Below are positions 21,675-33,028 of a stretch of 64,000 bases of DNA, in pieces. The stretch comes from Sesamum alatum (taxonomy: Eukaryota > Streptophyta > Magnoliopsida > Lamiales > Pedaliaceae). The notes under the pieces were generated by a model. That model saw only the letters and a program-made list of their open reading frames with translations, was not told the origin of the DNA and did not search any database. The position numbers were made by a program, and so were the translations under genes. The stretch is from NCBI GenBank assembly GCA_034509735.1, contig JACGWO010000008.1, forward strand, positions 13,093,864-13,157,863, in the 5' to 3' direction. How positions within the stretch are numbered: the first letter of the stretch is position 1; each line of letters begins with the position of its first letter.

Positions 21675-21688
21675 GGTATCAGAGCCAC
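21675..21688 (+). other. Primer-binding site (tRNA-Met)
   Basis: TGGTATCAGAGCCA, complementary to the 3' end of plant initiator tRNA-Met, one base after the LTR end. Confidence 0.8.
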
Positions 21689-22084
21689 TACGGCCTAGTC
21701 TCGCTTGATTTGCCTGATTAATGGCGAAAGTTTTATGAATGCTTGTTTTTTTTTAAAATTCATTTTTGCCATGAAAGCATGAGTTTTTGCATTGATTTTT
21801 CACCATATGTAGATCTAATTGTGGAGATCATGTGGTTAAAATTTGGTGAAAATCGGATGAGTGGTTTCTGAGAAAAATCAGACCCTAGTTTTCAAATTTA
21901 TTTTTTTTAGCAAAAAATCGAACCTGATTATTTATTGTTTATTAAAATATTTTTATGCTAGATTGTGGAGCATGAAAAGAGGTTTGAAATGGTGTTTGAA
22001 TCATCTAATACGGATTTGAAATGAATTAGATATGATTTTTTTTAAATTTTTGCTGGAAAATTCATTCTCGCCGGAAATCGGCCG

Positions 22085-22409
22085 GCGAGTAGCCGGAAAC
22101 GGGTAGCCGTTACCTGAGAGAGGTGGCGGAGTTCAGTGCTGACGGTATGCCAACTAGGCGTGGGTCCGACGCCACCGTTAACTGTGCGCTGACCGTGCTT
22201 CTTGACGCCAACTGGGCACCACTTGGCGCTGGCCTAGAAAATTTCCGGGGGCGAGTAGCCGGAAACGGGTAGCCGTTACCTGAGAGAGGTGGCGGAGTTC
22301 AGTGCTGACGGTATGCCAACTAGGCGTGGGTCCGACGCCACCGTTAACTGTGCGCTGACCGTGCTTCTTGACGCCAACTGGGCACCACTTGGCGCTGGCC
22401 TAGAAAATT
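22085..22409 (+). repeat. 166-bp perfect tandem duplication in the retrotransposon leader
   Basis: The unit starting gcgagtagccggaaacgggt occurs at 22085-22250 and again at 22251-22409. I see no mismatch over the shared 159 bases. The unit is GC-rich, unlike its AT-rich surroundings. Confidence 0.9.
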
Positions 22410-22711
22410 ATTTCTAGGCGTCTGCATAGCTTGAGATTCAAACTCAAGATGCCAAGCTAAAGTGACATACCTCTACCACTATGCCAAGAGACTTGATTTG
22501 ACTATTTGTGTTTCATAATTTTACTTTAAGTGTTTTCTCCGAAAAAAAAAAAGGGTTTTTTTTCCCTGAAAATTTATATTGGATGGGGTGACCTTTCCGG
22601 GTTGTTTAAACTTTTTTATAAGTCTAAATATTCTTTATTTTCTCCTTTTCGGGTTGTGGAAAATTGGAGCATGACTTAGAAACTGTGTCTTTATTATTGC
22701 AATATTTGTAA

Positions 22712-23207
22712 GGGTTAATTACACTTACACCCCCTCTGAGAATGTATAATTACACTTGCCCCCAAAGTTTTGAAATTACACTTACACCCCCTCCGAAAAT
22801 TCTCTGTTTACACCTGACCCCCATCCGTTAGAATTTGGACGAAAAATGTTCACGTCAACAAAAATAATTACACAAATTTTTAATTTTTCCTATCATTTAA
22901 CATTCTCATGTATATTTTTGTACTTATAAGAGGATAAGTGTAACGTATATGTATGGAGTGAGGCCAATATTATTATTTTTTTTCCTTATAAGTACAAAAT
23001 TATTGCACGAGATTGTTAAATGAGAGGTAAAATTAAAAATTTATGTAATTATTTTTGTTGAAATGAACATTTTCCGCCCAAACTTTAACGAATGGAGATC
23101 AGGTGTAAACAAAGAATTTTTAGAGGGGGTGTAAATGTAATTTCAAAACTTCTTTGGGGGAAAGTGTAATTATGCATTTTCAGAGGGGGTCTAAATGTAA
23201 TTAACCC
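22712..23207. mobile_element. 496-bp fold-back element with perfect 9-bp TSD
   Basis: Ends gggttaattacacttacacc and its inverse, with long arms through the phrase tttgaaattaca. TATTTGTAA occurs on both sides (22703-22711 and 23208-23216), a perfect 9-bp duplication indicating Mutator-type transposition. It is nested in the LTR retrotransposon. Confidence 0.85.
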
Positions 23208-24997
23208 TATTTGTAATTGCAATTTATGACATGTTGATTATTTATTATTGCAATATTTCGGATTGCAATTCATGCCATATGATTCTTTATTATTGCAAAA
23301 TTTGTGATTGCAATTCATGCCATATGATTATTTTAGTTGCAATATTTTTGTGATTGCAAGTCATGCGAGCATGTTTTTTGTGGTTCAAATATGCTAATAA
23401 GTGCTCCTCTTATATTAATGCATGCCTATATAGTTGCGTAATAATATATGTTTATTGCAATTCTTTATTGAATGTGTGCAATATGATTTTGTATTATGAA
23501 TATATGGACATTAACATTTGGGTGCTTATGTATTATGTGAGTATTTTATTATTTGTGGAGATAATTTGTGACATGGTGGTAATTAATGCGGCATCCCCAA
23601 TTTTTTTTAGATTGATGTAGTAGGCCTTGGATGTAACTTTTTTTTGGAATAATATAGTAGGCGCTAGATCAATGTAATTACATTTTTTAAAAAATATATA
23701 TATTATTAGGCCGATTTTTGGAGGCTATGTATTATTTTTTTGTGGATATGTTTCGCGATTTACCACCATAGGGCCAAATTATCTCAACATGATGCACCAA
23801 ATGTTAGTGTAGCCCATACGGGCTATTTATTATTTGTTTTATTTATATTTGCATATGGCATGCACGTAGTATATTTCTTTAATGGACATAGAGTTATTTT
23901 ATTCCTGATCAATAAATAGTTTATTATGACTTTTGACTCAGTGGGAGATGATTTTAGCCGTGTTTCGAAATTTTTTATTCCACTGGTATAAAGAAATAAT
24001 AAATAATTTACTTGGATCTAGAAACAAATATAAGATCAGTACTATATATATATTTTTTGCGCACACCTAGAGATCTTAGATTAACTCACCATTTTTTCAG
24101 GTCAATTAAGTATTAAGATGGATAATTGCCTAATATTGTCGCGATATAGATGCTGACAATCAATGATGGATCGAGAAAATATTTGCGCTTTTATTGTATA
24201 AACTGCAAATTAAAGAATCTCATTGGAGAGTAGTCAAGCTCTATTCGTGAATATGAGCTCACTCATCCTTAAGTTGCTAATTGAGTTGACTTATGGATAT
24301 TTGTATGTTCAACTAAAGAAATCGCCAAACTTGAGGTTTTTTTTTTTTTTTTTTTTTTCAGTTGAAACACAAAAGTGATGCAATTGTTGCTCATGTTGAA
24401 CCAACTAAAGTGTTGTTAGATCAAACAAAGAGTAACACGAAAGTGCAAGACTAAAAAATTTGATCCACGAGCTGATAATCATATCATTTTTTCTAAAGGA
24501 AGTGACACCAACAATTGTCATAGTGCTATGAGAAATTAGTTACTTCACTCGTAATTGAACTGAGAGGAAGTTTGACTAAATAAATGCTCTCTCATTAATT
24601 TTGCTAGGGTCTCCAATTCTCTCTTTAGATGGATGGTAGATATGATAAGACCTAGCACATAATTCGAGATTAAGCAAAATGACTATTATCGGTATTGTGT
24701 GCTAGTATATAAATATTGTGGTATAGTGCACAAGAGGAGGCATTTTGGAAGTGCCACCCCACGCTCATTAATTGACATGAGTTGTACTCTTCAAGAGTCA
24801 TATAAAAAGCAATGGAGCTACTCTAAAGAGTTGTGCAAAAGGCACTAGTTACCCGATATAGTCCAATCGTGCTAAGAGCACTCTTAAGACATTTGTTGCG
24901 TGTTGTAGCTTATCAATCCTAGATGCATTTTTTTGACCTCATGCATTTACATGACTTCTTTCATTTCTTGTGTGATGGCATATGGGATTTTGAGAAT

Positions 24998-25240
24998 GAC
25001 CATGTTAGTTAGAACAAACTATTTTGTTTAACTCACTAAAGGCAACCTCCCTGGGGAAGATCATATTAGTTAGAGGAGGCCACTTGGTTCATTCTTTAAA
25101 AGTTATTCTCCCTTAAGATTGACCATGTTAGCTAGAAAAAACCATCTAGTTCACTCGCTAAAATCAACCTCTCCGAGGAAGATTATGTTAGCTAAAGGAG
25201 GCCACTTGGTTCATTCTCTAAAAGGTTACTCTTGTTGAAA
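24998..25240. repeat. Higher-order tandem repeat, ~123-bp period
   Basis: gaccatgttag recurs at 24998 and 25121, and ggaggccacttggttcattc recurs at about 25075 and 25198. Each 123-bp unit is itself two diverged ~61-bp subunits (ttagttagaa / ttagttagag). Confidence 0.6.
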
Positions 25241-26200
25241 TTTTTTTCTAGCGAAAAGAGTTCGCTGGAAAATAAGGAGGGTTTATCAAACCACTGAAAC
25301 TTGTCCAATAAATGAATGCGACTTATGAGTCTAAGGCATGAAATGATGCAATAGTATTTCTCACGCTATTGATCAATGCACCTATCTCACTAGTTAAAAA
25401 GCGCTATTTTCAGCGGTTTTTTTACAAGGATAGAGAATTAATGGATGTGAACATTATGGTTCCATGTACTGACAAGGAGCGAAAGTATCATGTCTGATTA
25501 TGTTGGACAAATACTGAGGAATATAAAACTGCAAACGAATCATGATTCTAATCTCTTAGCAGCTATATGAGCTTGCAAAAGGAAAAGAATCTAACATTTC
25601 TAGAAACGTCTAGAACTTAAATAGCACAAGACCATTTTGCATTTCACTTAGGTAGATGCAATTTTCGAATGCAGCCTACAACATGATAAAGTGCCTCTAC
25701 GAAGTTCTCCAACTCTTGTTAATATGGTAGCAAGCATATGACATGTACCTACTGAATTGGCAAGATATGAACAAAGGATTCATGGAGAAATTAGTCACGC
25801 AATATAGATTCCTTAAGAAAAAACCTTTTTTAGATCTGTGAGGTCAATGGAGTCTTAACTATGAGAGTGCAAGATTCTTAAGAGAGGCGCTCATTTCTCT
25901 GCAATGATGATATTTTATTCATCTTCAATTGCAAGAAATAATTGAAGCGACTCAAAAGTCAGTGGGAGTGTCTGACTAAAGAAAGGATTCTCAAATTCCA
26001 CAAATAAGGAGTGAACATTAATAATATTTCCCCTCGTCTATATGAGACTGAATGGGTATCCTTCACAATTATTTGATGGATATTGATGAGTCAAGAATTA
26101 ACTTCACGTAACACTTCCAGTGGACAAGTGCTTAAAGGGAATTGATAAGCCTAATGACTAAGAACAAAGTTGATCTTTTATCTATGTGCAAGATCATTTT

Positions 26201-28100
26201 GAAACATGTACACTGTGTTTGGGTCTGTTTTTGGGCTGTTTCTGAGACGCCCAAAACAGACCCAATGTTTGGGTGCTTTTCTGAGAAATAGTTTTGGGCC
26301 ATTTTAGTTTTAAAACTCTATTTTGATCTCACTATTCACATTCTAATTTTGTGCGTGTTTCATTGTTTTACATTGTTTTGGCCCATTCCAGGCGGGCCCA
26401 CCATGTTTTAAGTGCATGGATGCAATATCTATGTGTAATATATCTCTTGACCAAAATCAATGACACACAAAAAACAATGACACACTATTTGCCTTTTTTC
26501 TTTTATATACAAATATATTTATATTTACTTTTTTATATAAATATATGTAGACAATTAATCTTGGCCATTTATCTTATCTTACCAATGGTATATTTTAAAG
26601 ATACAAATTAAAAAATGAAAAAAATTAAGAAAATGGCCTGTGTGTCACATTGCTTGCGTGAGGGAGTATTTTGCCTTTTTTATTATAACAGAAGGGGGTA
26701 AATTGCTAATTTTTATTTCACGTGGGGTTGTCTTGTCATTTTCTCCTAACACAACAGGGTAAATTGCAATTTATATATAAAATTTATACGCTAAAAATTT
26801 ATAAAATTATACGCTAAAAATTATAAAATTATACGATAAAATTTATACTATAAAAATTTATACAATTTATACGATAAAAATTTATACATTTTATATATAT
26901 AATTTATTCGATAAAAATTTATACACTAAAATTTATAAAATTATATAAAATTTATATGGTAAAAATTTATACGCTAAAAATTATATATATAATTTATACG
27001 CTAGAATAAATTATATACAAGGATTTTTCAATATAAAATTTATATGCTAAAAAGATAGATTATATATATAGAATGTACATATAATCATACAATTAAGCCG
27101 TATACAAAATATATGATAGAAATCCTATTTTGGATTTACTATTCATGTGGTTTTTTTTTTGTTTGTGTATCATTGTTTTATCTTATTTTGCAATTTCATG
27201 TCAGAATTTTCTGCTAATTCACGTGATGTACCATCCCTCAATTCCAGCAAACATTGCTTGTGTACTGCCACGACTGGTCAGCTATATTTCATTTACCTTT
27301 TGACCAAATGAAATCACACTCTATTTGCTTTTTGACTAAATGCACTGATACACCATTTATTTACACACTACATATTATCATACAATGCCACACACCATAC
27401 AATGTGCAGCTTTTTTTTACGGATAAAATTACCACGTGACCAAAACATTGTTTGCATATTTTTCAAAGATATGGTTTTAGAATTAATCATTCACTATACT
27501 GTTCAATTTAAAATATTTTCATAAGGATATTAGACTGAAAATAAATACAAAATAAAAAAAATCAGAACACATTTTTTACTAGTGTTGTATAAATAGTCGG
27601 TAGTTCCTCCCACATTATCCATTATCTGAGTTTTGCACTCAACGTGGTAGTCTCTCCCATACATTTAACTTCTCACATATCTATGTTGTTTGTTTACGAT
27701 GAGTGTCGTTGTTTTAGTTACTGATATAAAATTTTTGTATCTCCTTGTATAGCATTTTGTGGCTACACTTGGAGCAATTGTTATACTGGGGTCCTGCCTC
27801 TTCCTTCTTTCTACTCTTCACCATCTCCACTTGGTTTTATCAAGGTACCTCACTTAACCCTTTCTTGGTTAAGATAGTTTGTTATAAATTTGAGTATATT
27901 ATACTTTGGTTGATATTGTATGTTAATGAACATTTCAGTGTTGTTTAAAAGTCTGTTTTTAGACTTTGGTTGATATAATATAGTTTGTATGTTAAAATAT
28001 GGTTAGTGCTTTTTTATGTTGCGTGTTAAAATATTTTAGTGTTAAATTCAATATTCTTGCTCTTATTTGATATCCTTAAATGTATCTTACGAAATTATTT
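26201..28100. other. Non-coding stretch with AT-rich tandem repeat at 26761-27060
   Basis: From 26761 to 27060 variants of aaatttatacgctaaa repeat about 15 times. Before it lies a transposon-like phrase (gtttgggtctgtttttgggc, about 26220). A TATA-like tataaatag at about 27588 followed by a pyrimidine-rich leader and a GT donor at about 27844 could be the promoter and 5' UTR exon of the MYB/SANT gene at 29249, but this is not proven. Confidence 0.4.
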
Positions 28101-28109
28101 TATTTAAAT

Positions 28110-29050
28110 TATACTATTATAATATTAAACTAAAAAATATGCAAGAATATTCAACTATTATAATATATTAAACTATAATAGTCTGTGTAATATTAAACTA
28201 TGAAAATTATACTCCTATAATATTAAAAAATAGTAGTTGCAATATTAAACTATTGAAACTATTGAAATCATACTACTATAATATATGCAAGAATAGTCTG
28301 TGCAATATTAAACTATTGAAATTATACTACGATAATATCAAAAAAAAATATATGCAAGAAATTATACTACTATAATATTAAACTAAAAAATATGCAAGAA
28401 TATTAAACTATTATATTATATTAAAACTATAATAGTCTGTTCCATATTAAACTATGGAAATTATACTCCTATAATATTAAAAAATAGTAGTTGCAATATT
28501 AAACTATTGAAACTATTGAAATTATACTACTATAATATATGCAATAATAGTCTGTGTAATATTAAACTATTAAAATTATACTACAATAATATCAAAAAAA
28601 AAAAATGCCAGAAATTATACTACTATAATATTAAACTAAAAAATTGCAAGAATATTAAACTATTATATTATATTAAAACTATTATATTATATTAAAACTA
28701 TAATAGTCTGTTCCATATTAAACTATGGAAATTATACTCCTATAATATTAAAAAATATTAACGGACATATTAAACTATTGAAACTATTGAAATTATACTA
28801 CGATAATATCAAAAAATAAAAAATATGCAAGAAATTGTACTACTATAATATTAAACTAAAAAATATACAAGAATATTAAACTATTATATTATATTAAAAC
28901 TATAATAGTCTGTGCAATATTAAACTATGGAAATTATACTACTATAATATTAAAAAAAATAGTCTGTGCAGTATTAAACTATTGAAACTATTGAAATTAT
29001 ACTACTATAATATATGCAAAAATAGTCTGTGCAATATTAAACAATTAGAA
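28110..29050. repeat. AT-rich satellite-like tandem array, ~220-254 bp unit
   Basis: The phrase aaactaaaaaatatgcaaga or close variants recurs at about 28131, 28380, 28634 and 28854. The stretches between share tctgtgcaatattaaactat and attatactactataatat. About four units are present, each built of shorter ~30-bp subrepeats. Confidence 0.75.
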
Positions 29051-29248
29051 CTATATAAATACATAGCACTTGACACTTTAATACCTAACGATTACAAACT
29101 GTAAATTATGTGTTGTTCATATGACCTCTTCACATATGTAGAATATAGGAAACTACATGAAATTTCCTACGAGTATGTAGAACTATGTCGAATGTTTCTC
29201 ATATACTATGCAATTGTACTCTGTGCGTCAATTAGGCTTTTAACCAAG

Positions 29249-30353
29249 ATGCCTCGTACGCATGAGGTCCCTTTATCTCAGTCCTCACGTGCCGACAAAG
29301 TCACGTGGACTGCCTTTACTGAGCGAGTATTCATAGAGTTAATGTATGAAGAGTTTGTGAATGGTCGGGTTAAGTCGTCCACCTTCTCCCCTTTTGTTTG
29401 GGGCCGCATATGCGATAGGTTGAATGCAACTCTAGCTCCAACGTACGTGTACACAATTGAGCAGCTAAAGGAGAAACTTAATAGGCTTCGGCGAGCATGG
29501 CGACTTTTGAACGATTTAATATCGGGGGGGACTGGATGGAGTTGGGACTCACAATTGAATATTGTTATTGATGAGCATGGCCGTCTCGAAGAGTTATATC
29601 AGGTATGGATATTACATTGAATAAATTTCTCTTACACCACCATACTACGATCCACACCGAATATTACACATACACCCTCATTCTTCCATGTTTAGCTAAC
29701 TTCTACTATTTTTCCAATTAAACTTAATAGGCGAATCCTGAATATAAAAAGATTATAGAGCATGGTCTCCCGCATTTTGACCTGTGTACGGAAATGTTTT
29801 CGCGTAATACTACTACTGGGGCTTGGGGGAGGTCAGCGACACATGGGCCACGCTCATCACACGGTGAACATGGGGGAACTGATGAGATGCAGGTTGAAAA
29901 TGACCATTCTACCCATGTTGGCAGTCGACGATCTAGAGACGAGTATGAGGACACAGCATACTCGGAGTTGATGCCATCGGTCCCCCTTAACGAGCCTTCA
30001 GTTTCCCTGAACGAGCCCTTCGAGTCCTTTCCGATTGCCTCCGATGATGACTTTGCTTCTCCATCTAGTGGTCGACGCGGGAAACACCATGTTAATGATC
30101 TGCAAACGAAGAAGATGGACATGATGGACAAAGTCCAGGAGTCTCTTAAGGGAAAGATAGAATGGACTGGCCAAAAGAAACCGAAGCTATCGAGCGGTGC
30201 GTAGAAGAGTTAAGCAAATTTGAGAACCTTCCAGATCAAATTTTCACAACTGCGTTGGAGTGCTTTCACAGTCACACTACTCGCACCATGTTCTTGAAAT
30301 TGACTGAAAATAATAAACTTCGTTGGCTACAATCATTGGCAAAGCTAAACTAA
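29249..30353 (+). CDS. MYB/SANT-like DNA-binding protein, probable Harbinger accessory gene
   Basis: Exon 1 is 29249-29602 and exon 2 starts at 29731; the 128-bp intron is GT-AG, phase 0. Residues 20-110 form a MYB/SANT-like domain: WTAFTERVFIELMYEEF, FSPFVWGRICDRLN, YTIEQLKEKLNRLRRAWRLL, then GWSWDSQLNIV. This is the trihelix-like fold of L10-interacting and PIF/Harbinger accessory proteins. A Ser/Pro-rich linker follows. The frame ends at 30204 (275 residues), but the family's usual C terminus (IERCVEELSKFENLPDQIF through LRWLQSLAKL, ending at 30353) is present in another frame, so a one-base shift near 30165-30180 probably truncated it. In PIF/Harbinger elements such proteins help load the transposase onto DNA. 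Confidence 0.7.
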
Positions 30354-30656
30354 CTATGTATGCCTCGATCTATGTATGCTCTATCCCTTTAATCATGCAG
30401 TTGGAAATAAATGTTGATCAATTCCTAATCGATAACCCCAATTTGGCATATTATAATAGTTCCAATATTTCTTTAAGCAATGTCGCGGAGTCAATTTATG
30501 CTATACAATGCTATACAATGCTGATCAGTATTATAATTTCATTTAATACCTGATCTAATATCTTTTTTTTTTTTTTTTTTTGTGCTCTAGAACTATATTA
30601 TGGCTTCAGTTCTAATACTTGTTTTCTTTTATGTATATATATATATATCAAAGATA

Positions 30657-31088
30657 ATGGCTACCCCTAGTGGCCCGAGCAACTTTGAAGACCACACTTC
30701 AAGCGGTACACCTGGGACTCTGGGTACACCCGGCAGTGACAAATCCGCTGTGCCTGAGGAGTATTACATACTCCGAGATATAATTTGTCCTGAGCTCTTT
30801 CGCGAACAAGTTTCGCGCAATACATCTATGTTACAGGGTCAGGGTTGGGTAGCTGAAATTATGACGACACTACATATCGGTTGTTTCTACGATAATATTC
30901 ATATGACAAACCCTTGTTTCTACGCATTGGTGGAGGCATTGACCTCTAGGGGTCTACTTCCACAGGGACAATCAAGCAGAGTAAGCTCATTTGAGGAGGT
31001 GGCTCTTTTCATGCAGACAGTTGGAATGCACAAACGTCAGCGTGATTTGATGGAGCGATTTCAACATTCATTGGAGACAATTAATTAA
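30657..31088 (+). CDS. Harbinger-type transposase N-terminal (DUF8040-like) protein, lacking the DDE domain
   Basis: The 143-residue product begins MATPSGPSNFEDHTSSGTPG, a low-complexity Gly/Thr/Ser leader. It ends with the helix-turn-helix-like block of plant PIF/Harbinger transposases: NPCFYALVEALTSRGLL, SFEEVALFMQTVGMHKRQRD and LMERFQHSLETIN. In full transposases this block is followed by a DDE catalytic domain. Here a TAA follows directly and no DDE motif was seen downstream. The upstream in-frame Met at 30600 lies in a T-rich leader and is not preferred. It lies 300 bp after the MYB/SANT gene on the same strand, the usual pairing of Harbinger genes. It could be a truncated transposase or an element-derived DNA-binding protein. 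Confidence 0.7.
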   Translation: MATPSGPSNFEDHTSSGTPGTLGTPGSDKSAVPEEYYILRDIICPELFREQVSRNTSMLQGQGWVAEIMTTLHIGCFYDNIHMTNPCFYALVEALTSRGLLPQGQSSRVSSFEEVALFMQTVGMHKRQRDLMERFQHSLETIN

Positions 31089-31303
31089 CGTAAATTAAAA
31101 TAAAGTTATAACTACACACAACGTAAATTAAATATATTTAACTAAGTTGCATTGTTTGAAGGGCATTGAACTAACAATAAAATTACTGCCAATTAATAAA
31201 AGCATGTTGATAACAACGATTCAACAACTACTACTAAACATAATATTAGAATAAAAAGTCCTACAACACCCTGCACGATTTAGATCCTAGTAACCCCATG
31301 ATT

Positions 31304-31973
31304 TCACTTTTCGTCCGACCCCGACGATAACTCAACAATTGCATCCACATCAATAACTTCATTGTTGCATCCTCTACGACTTGGCCCAGCTCCATGTGGC
31401 ACACATCTTTCGAATATAGCTCGGAGAGCAGTGTAATTTGGCTCACCAAAGTGCCCATAAGCTTTTGCTAGTGGAAATCTCTATAAAACCAAAATACGAA
31501 TTTCAAATGTAACAACCGTTAGTTTATACCCAACAAATTATAAAAAATTAACTAATAAGAAATACCTCAAACATAAGTTGCCAAAATTCAGTTGGAGCAT
31601 GCATCGTATTTTCCCATCGATCCCAGTGTATCTCTGGCTGTGAAATCAGATAGCTAAACGTTTCATAACGCTCCCTAAGTTTAATGTAACGACCACAATT
31701 TGCATCAACTGTGAATGCCTCCTTCATGACAAGGTTTACCACCGTCGTTGCATACTTGATTGCTTCAATGTTGTTGAAAGAATCGACGTCGCTACATCCA
31801 GCCATAGCTTTGTCCCAAAGTGCGTCAATGAAACATTGATCATGCGCCGAAGTCCAAATCGGAGTGTATAAATGCTTTTGTTGAATAGGCGGACTAATTG
31901 CCGGCTTAGGGACATATTTCCAGCAAACGTTCGTAACGACCTTTGCACGAGGGGAGGGGTTTGAACGAGTCAT
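31304..31973 (-). CDS. MYB/SANT-like domain protein, two exons, intact
   Basis: Exon 1 is 31973-31566 and exon 2 is 31480-31304, with an 85-bp GT-AG intron in phase 0; the joined frame encodes 194 residues. The MYB/SANT-like domain spans about residues 38-135: PIWTSAHDQCFIDALWDKAM, YIKLRERYETFSYLISQPEI, WDRWENTMHAPTEFWQLMFE. It continues across the junction into RFPLAKAYGHFGEPNYTALR and AIFERCVP, the usual tail of this family. The C terminus is acidic (DVDAIVELSSGSDEK). It is convergent with the DUF8040-like gene, their stops 215 bp apart. No lesion is visible. Likely a nuclear DNA-binding protein, either a transposon accessory gene or a host derivative. Confidence 0.7.
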
Positions 31974-32399
31974 ATCAGTTAATTAAAACTTGAATGGTAA
32001 AAACACTTTAGCTATATTGAAGGTTCACAAAAATGAAGTTTGCAATTAATAGAGCACTTTGGTCTTTTGTTTACGGTTTTACAATGTAGAAATAATCACA
32101 TTTCATCATTTTATAGGCAACAATTGAGAGCAAAATTGTCTCTCTTTTTTTTTTTTAAATTAACAATTGGCCTCATGATAAGACTACACCTTCATAGAAT
32201 ATTATAATTTCCAAAAAAGAAAATCTGACTCACTCCCAACTTTACTTCACCCTTCAAAGATTCTCATGCATACAATAAAATTAAATTTCTTGTCAATATA
32301 GCATATTTTGTCTCTTTGCAATGAAAAAGAAATCATGTCAAGTAAAAGTCTTTATTATATATGTGAGCACTATTATATAGAAATGAAAATTTGCAAGAG

Positions 32400-32740
32400 T
32401 AGTACACTATGAATACGACAGAGTCATGTGCATAGCTCTGAAAGTGAAGTACAAACATAATTCTACAGCAGCAATGAAGTTGAGGTTGAAATTTGTGCTA
32501 TATATAGTTCTATATGGCAGAGTCATGTACAAATATAACTCTGTACAAATATATACGTATATATGGCTATATACGACAGAGTCATGGCAGAGTCTGAGAG
32601 TCATATATAGTACTATTTGGCTATATATACGAAAAAGTCATGTACAAATATGGACGTCAATGTTATATAATGCTATATATAGTTCTATAATTTCTACAGC
32701 AGGACATCCCGTATGTATAGTGCTATATGATTAAATAATT
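32400..32740. repeat. Irregular tandem repeat of a TATA-rich unit
   Basis: Variants of ggcagagtcatgtacaaata and gctatatatagttctata recur five or more times. The stretch lies upstream of the 31973 gene on its strand and could contain its promoter, but it is more simply a minisatellite. Confidence 0.5.
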
Positions 32741-33028
32741 GTTATTTTGACGATCATATAATTCGTATGTATAGTGCTCGGTTAACTGTTGAGTTATATA
32801 AAAACAATCATAAATTAAACATGGCCGTGTAAGCGGTCACAATTCCGTGTAACACACTGTCCCGACCCTGGCGGAATGCGTACATCCTAAACACAGCTCT
32901 GCTATAAGGGGACACGGTCGTGTAACTGAATGCCTACAAAACAGTTGGTACAAAATACAAAGACTACTACAATAAATACGTAGGCATATCAAGCACATTA
33001 AAAACTAATACATCAACACGATACAGAA
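32741..33028. other. Intergenic stretch
   Basis: No gene recognised. A GC-balanced block at 32815-32940 (cggaatgcgtacatcc) has two copies of a ccgtgtaa phrase. Confidence 0.4.

Larger units (their letters stand above)
21030..26200 (+). mobile_element. Degenerate LTR retrotransposon, 5' LTR and internal region
   Basis: A probable 5' LTR occupies about 21030-21673, with a TATA box (TATAAATA, 21179-21186) and a terminal CA at 21673. It is followed after one base by a tRNA-Met primer-binding site (21675-21688). The downstream sequence has no surviving gag or pol reading frame. Phrases such as agtgggagatgat near 23940 and agtgggagtgtc near 25965 look like polypurine-tract or linker remnants of copia-type elements. 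No 3' LTR was found before 28 kb. The LTR start is not certain; it lies about 170 bp upstream of the plastid-protein ATG, on the opposite strand. Confidence 0.65.

Noticed and set aside
22410..22500. A tRNA gene near the phrase gagattcaaactc
   Set aside because: A T-loop-like phrase is present but no cloverleaf or A-box can be formed; it is a common retrotransposon leader motif.
26761..29050. CRISPR-like array from regular AT repeats
   Set aside because: Units are adjacent variants without unique spacers and the context is a plant nuclear genome; they are minisatellites.
29724..30131. 135-residue minus-strand ORF
   Set aside because: Antisense of exon 2 of the MYB/SANT gene, with no motif of its own.
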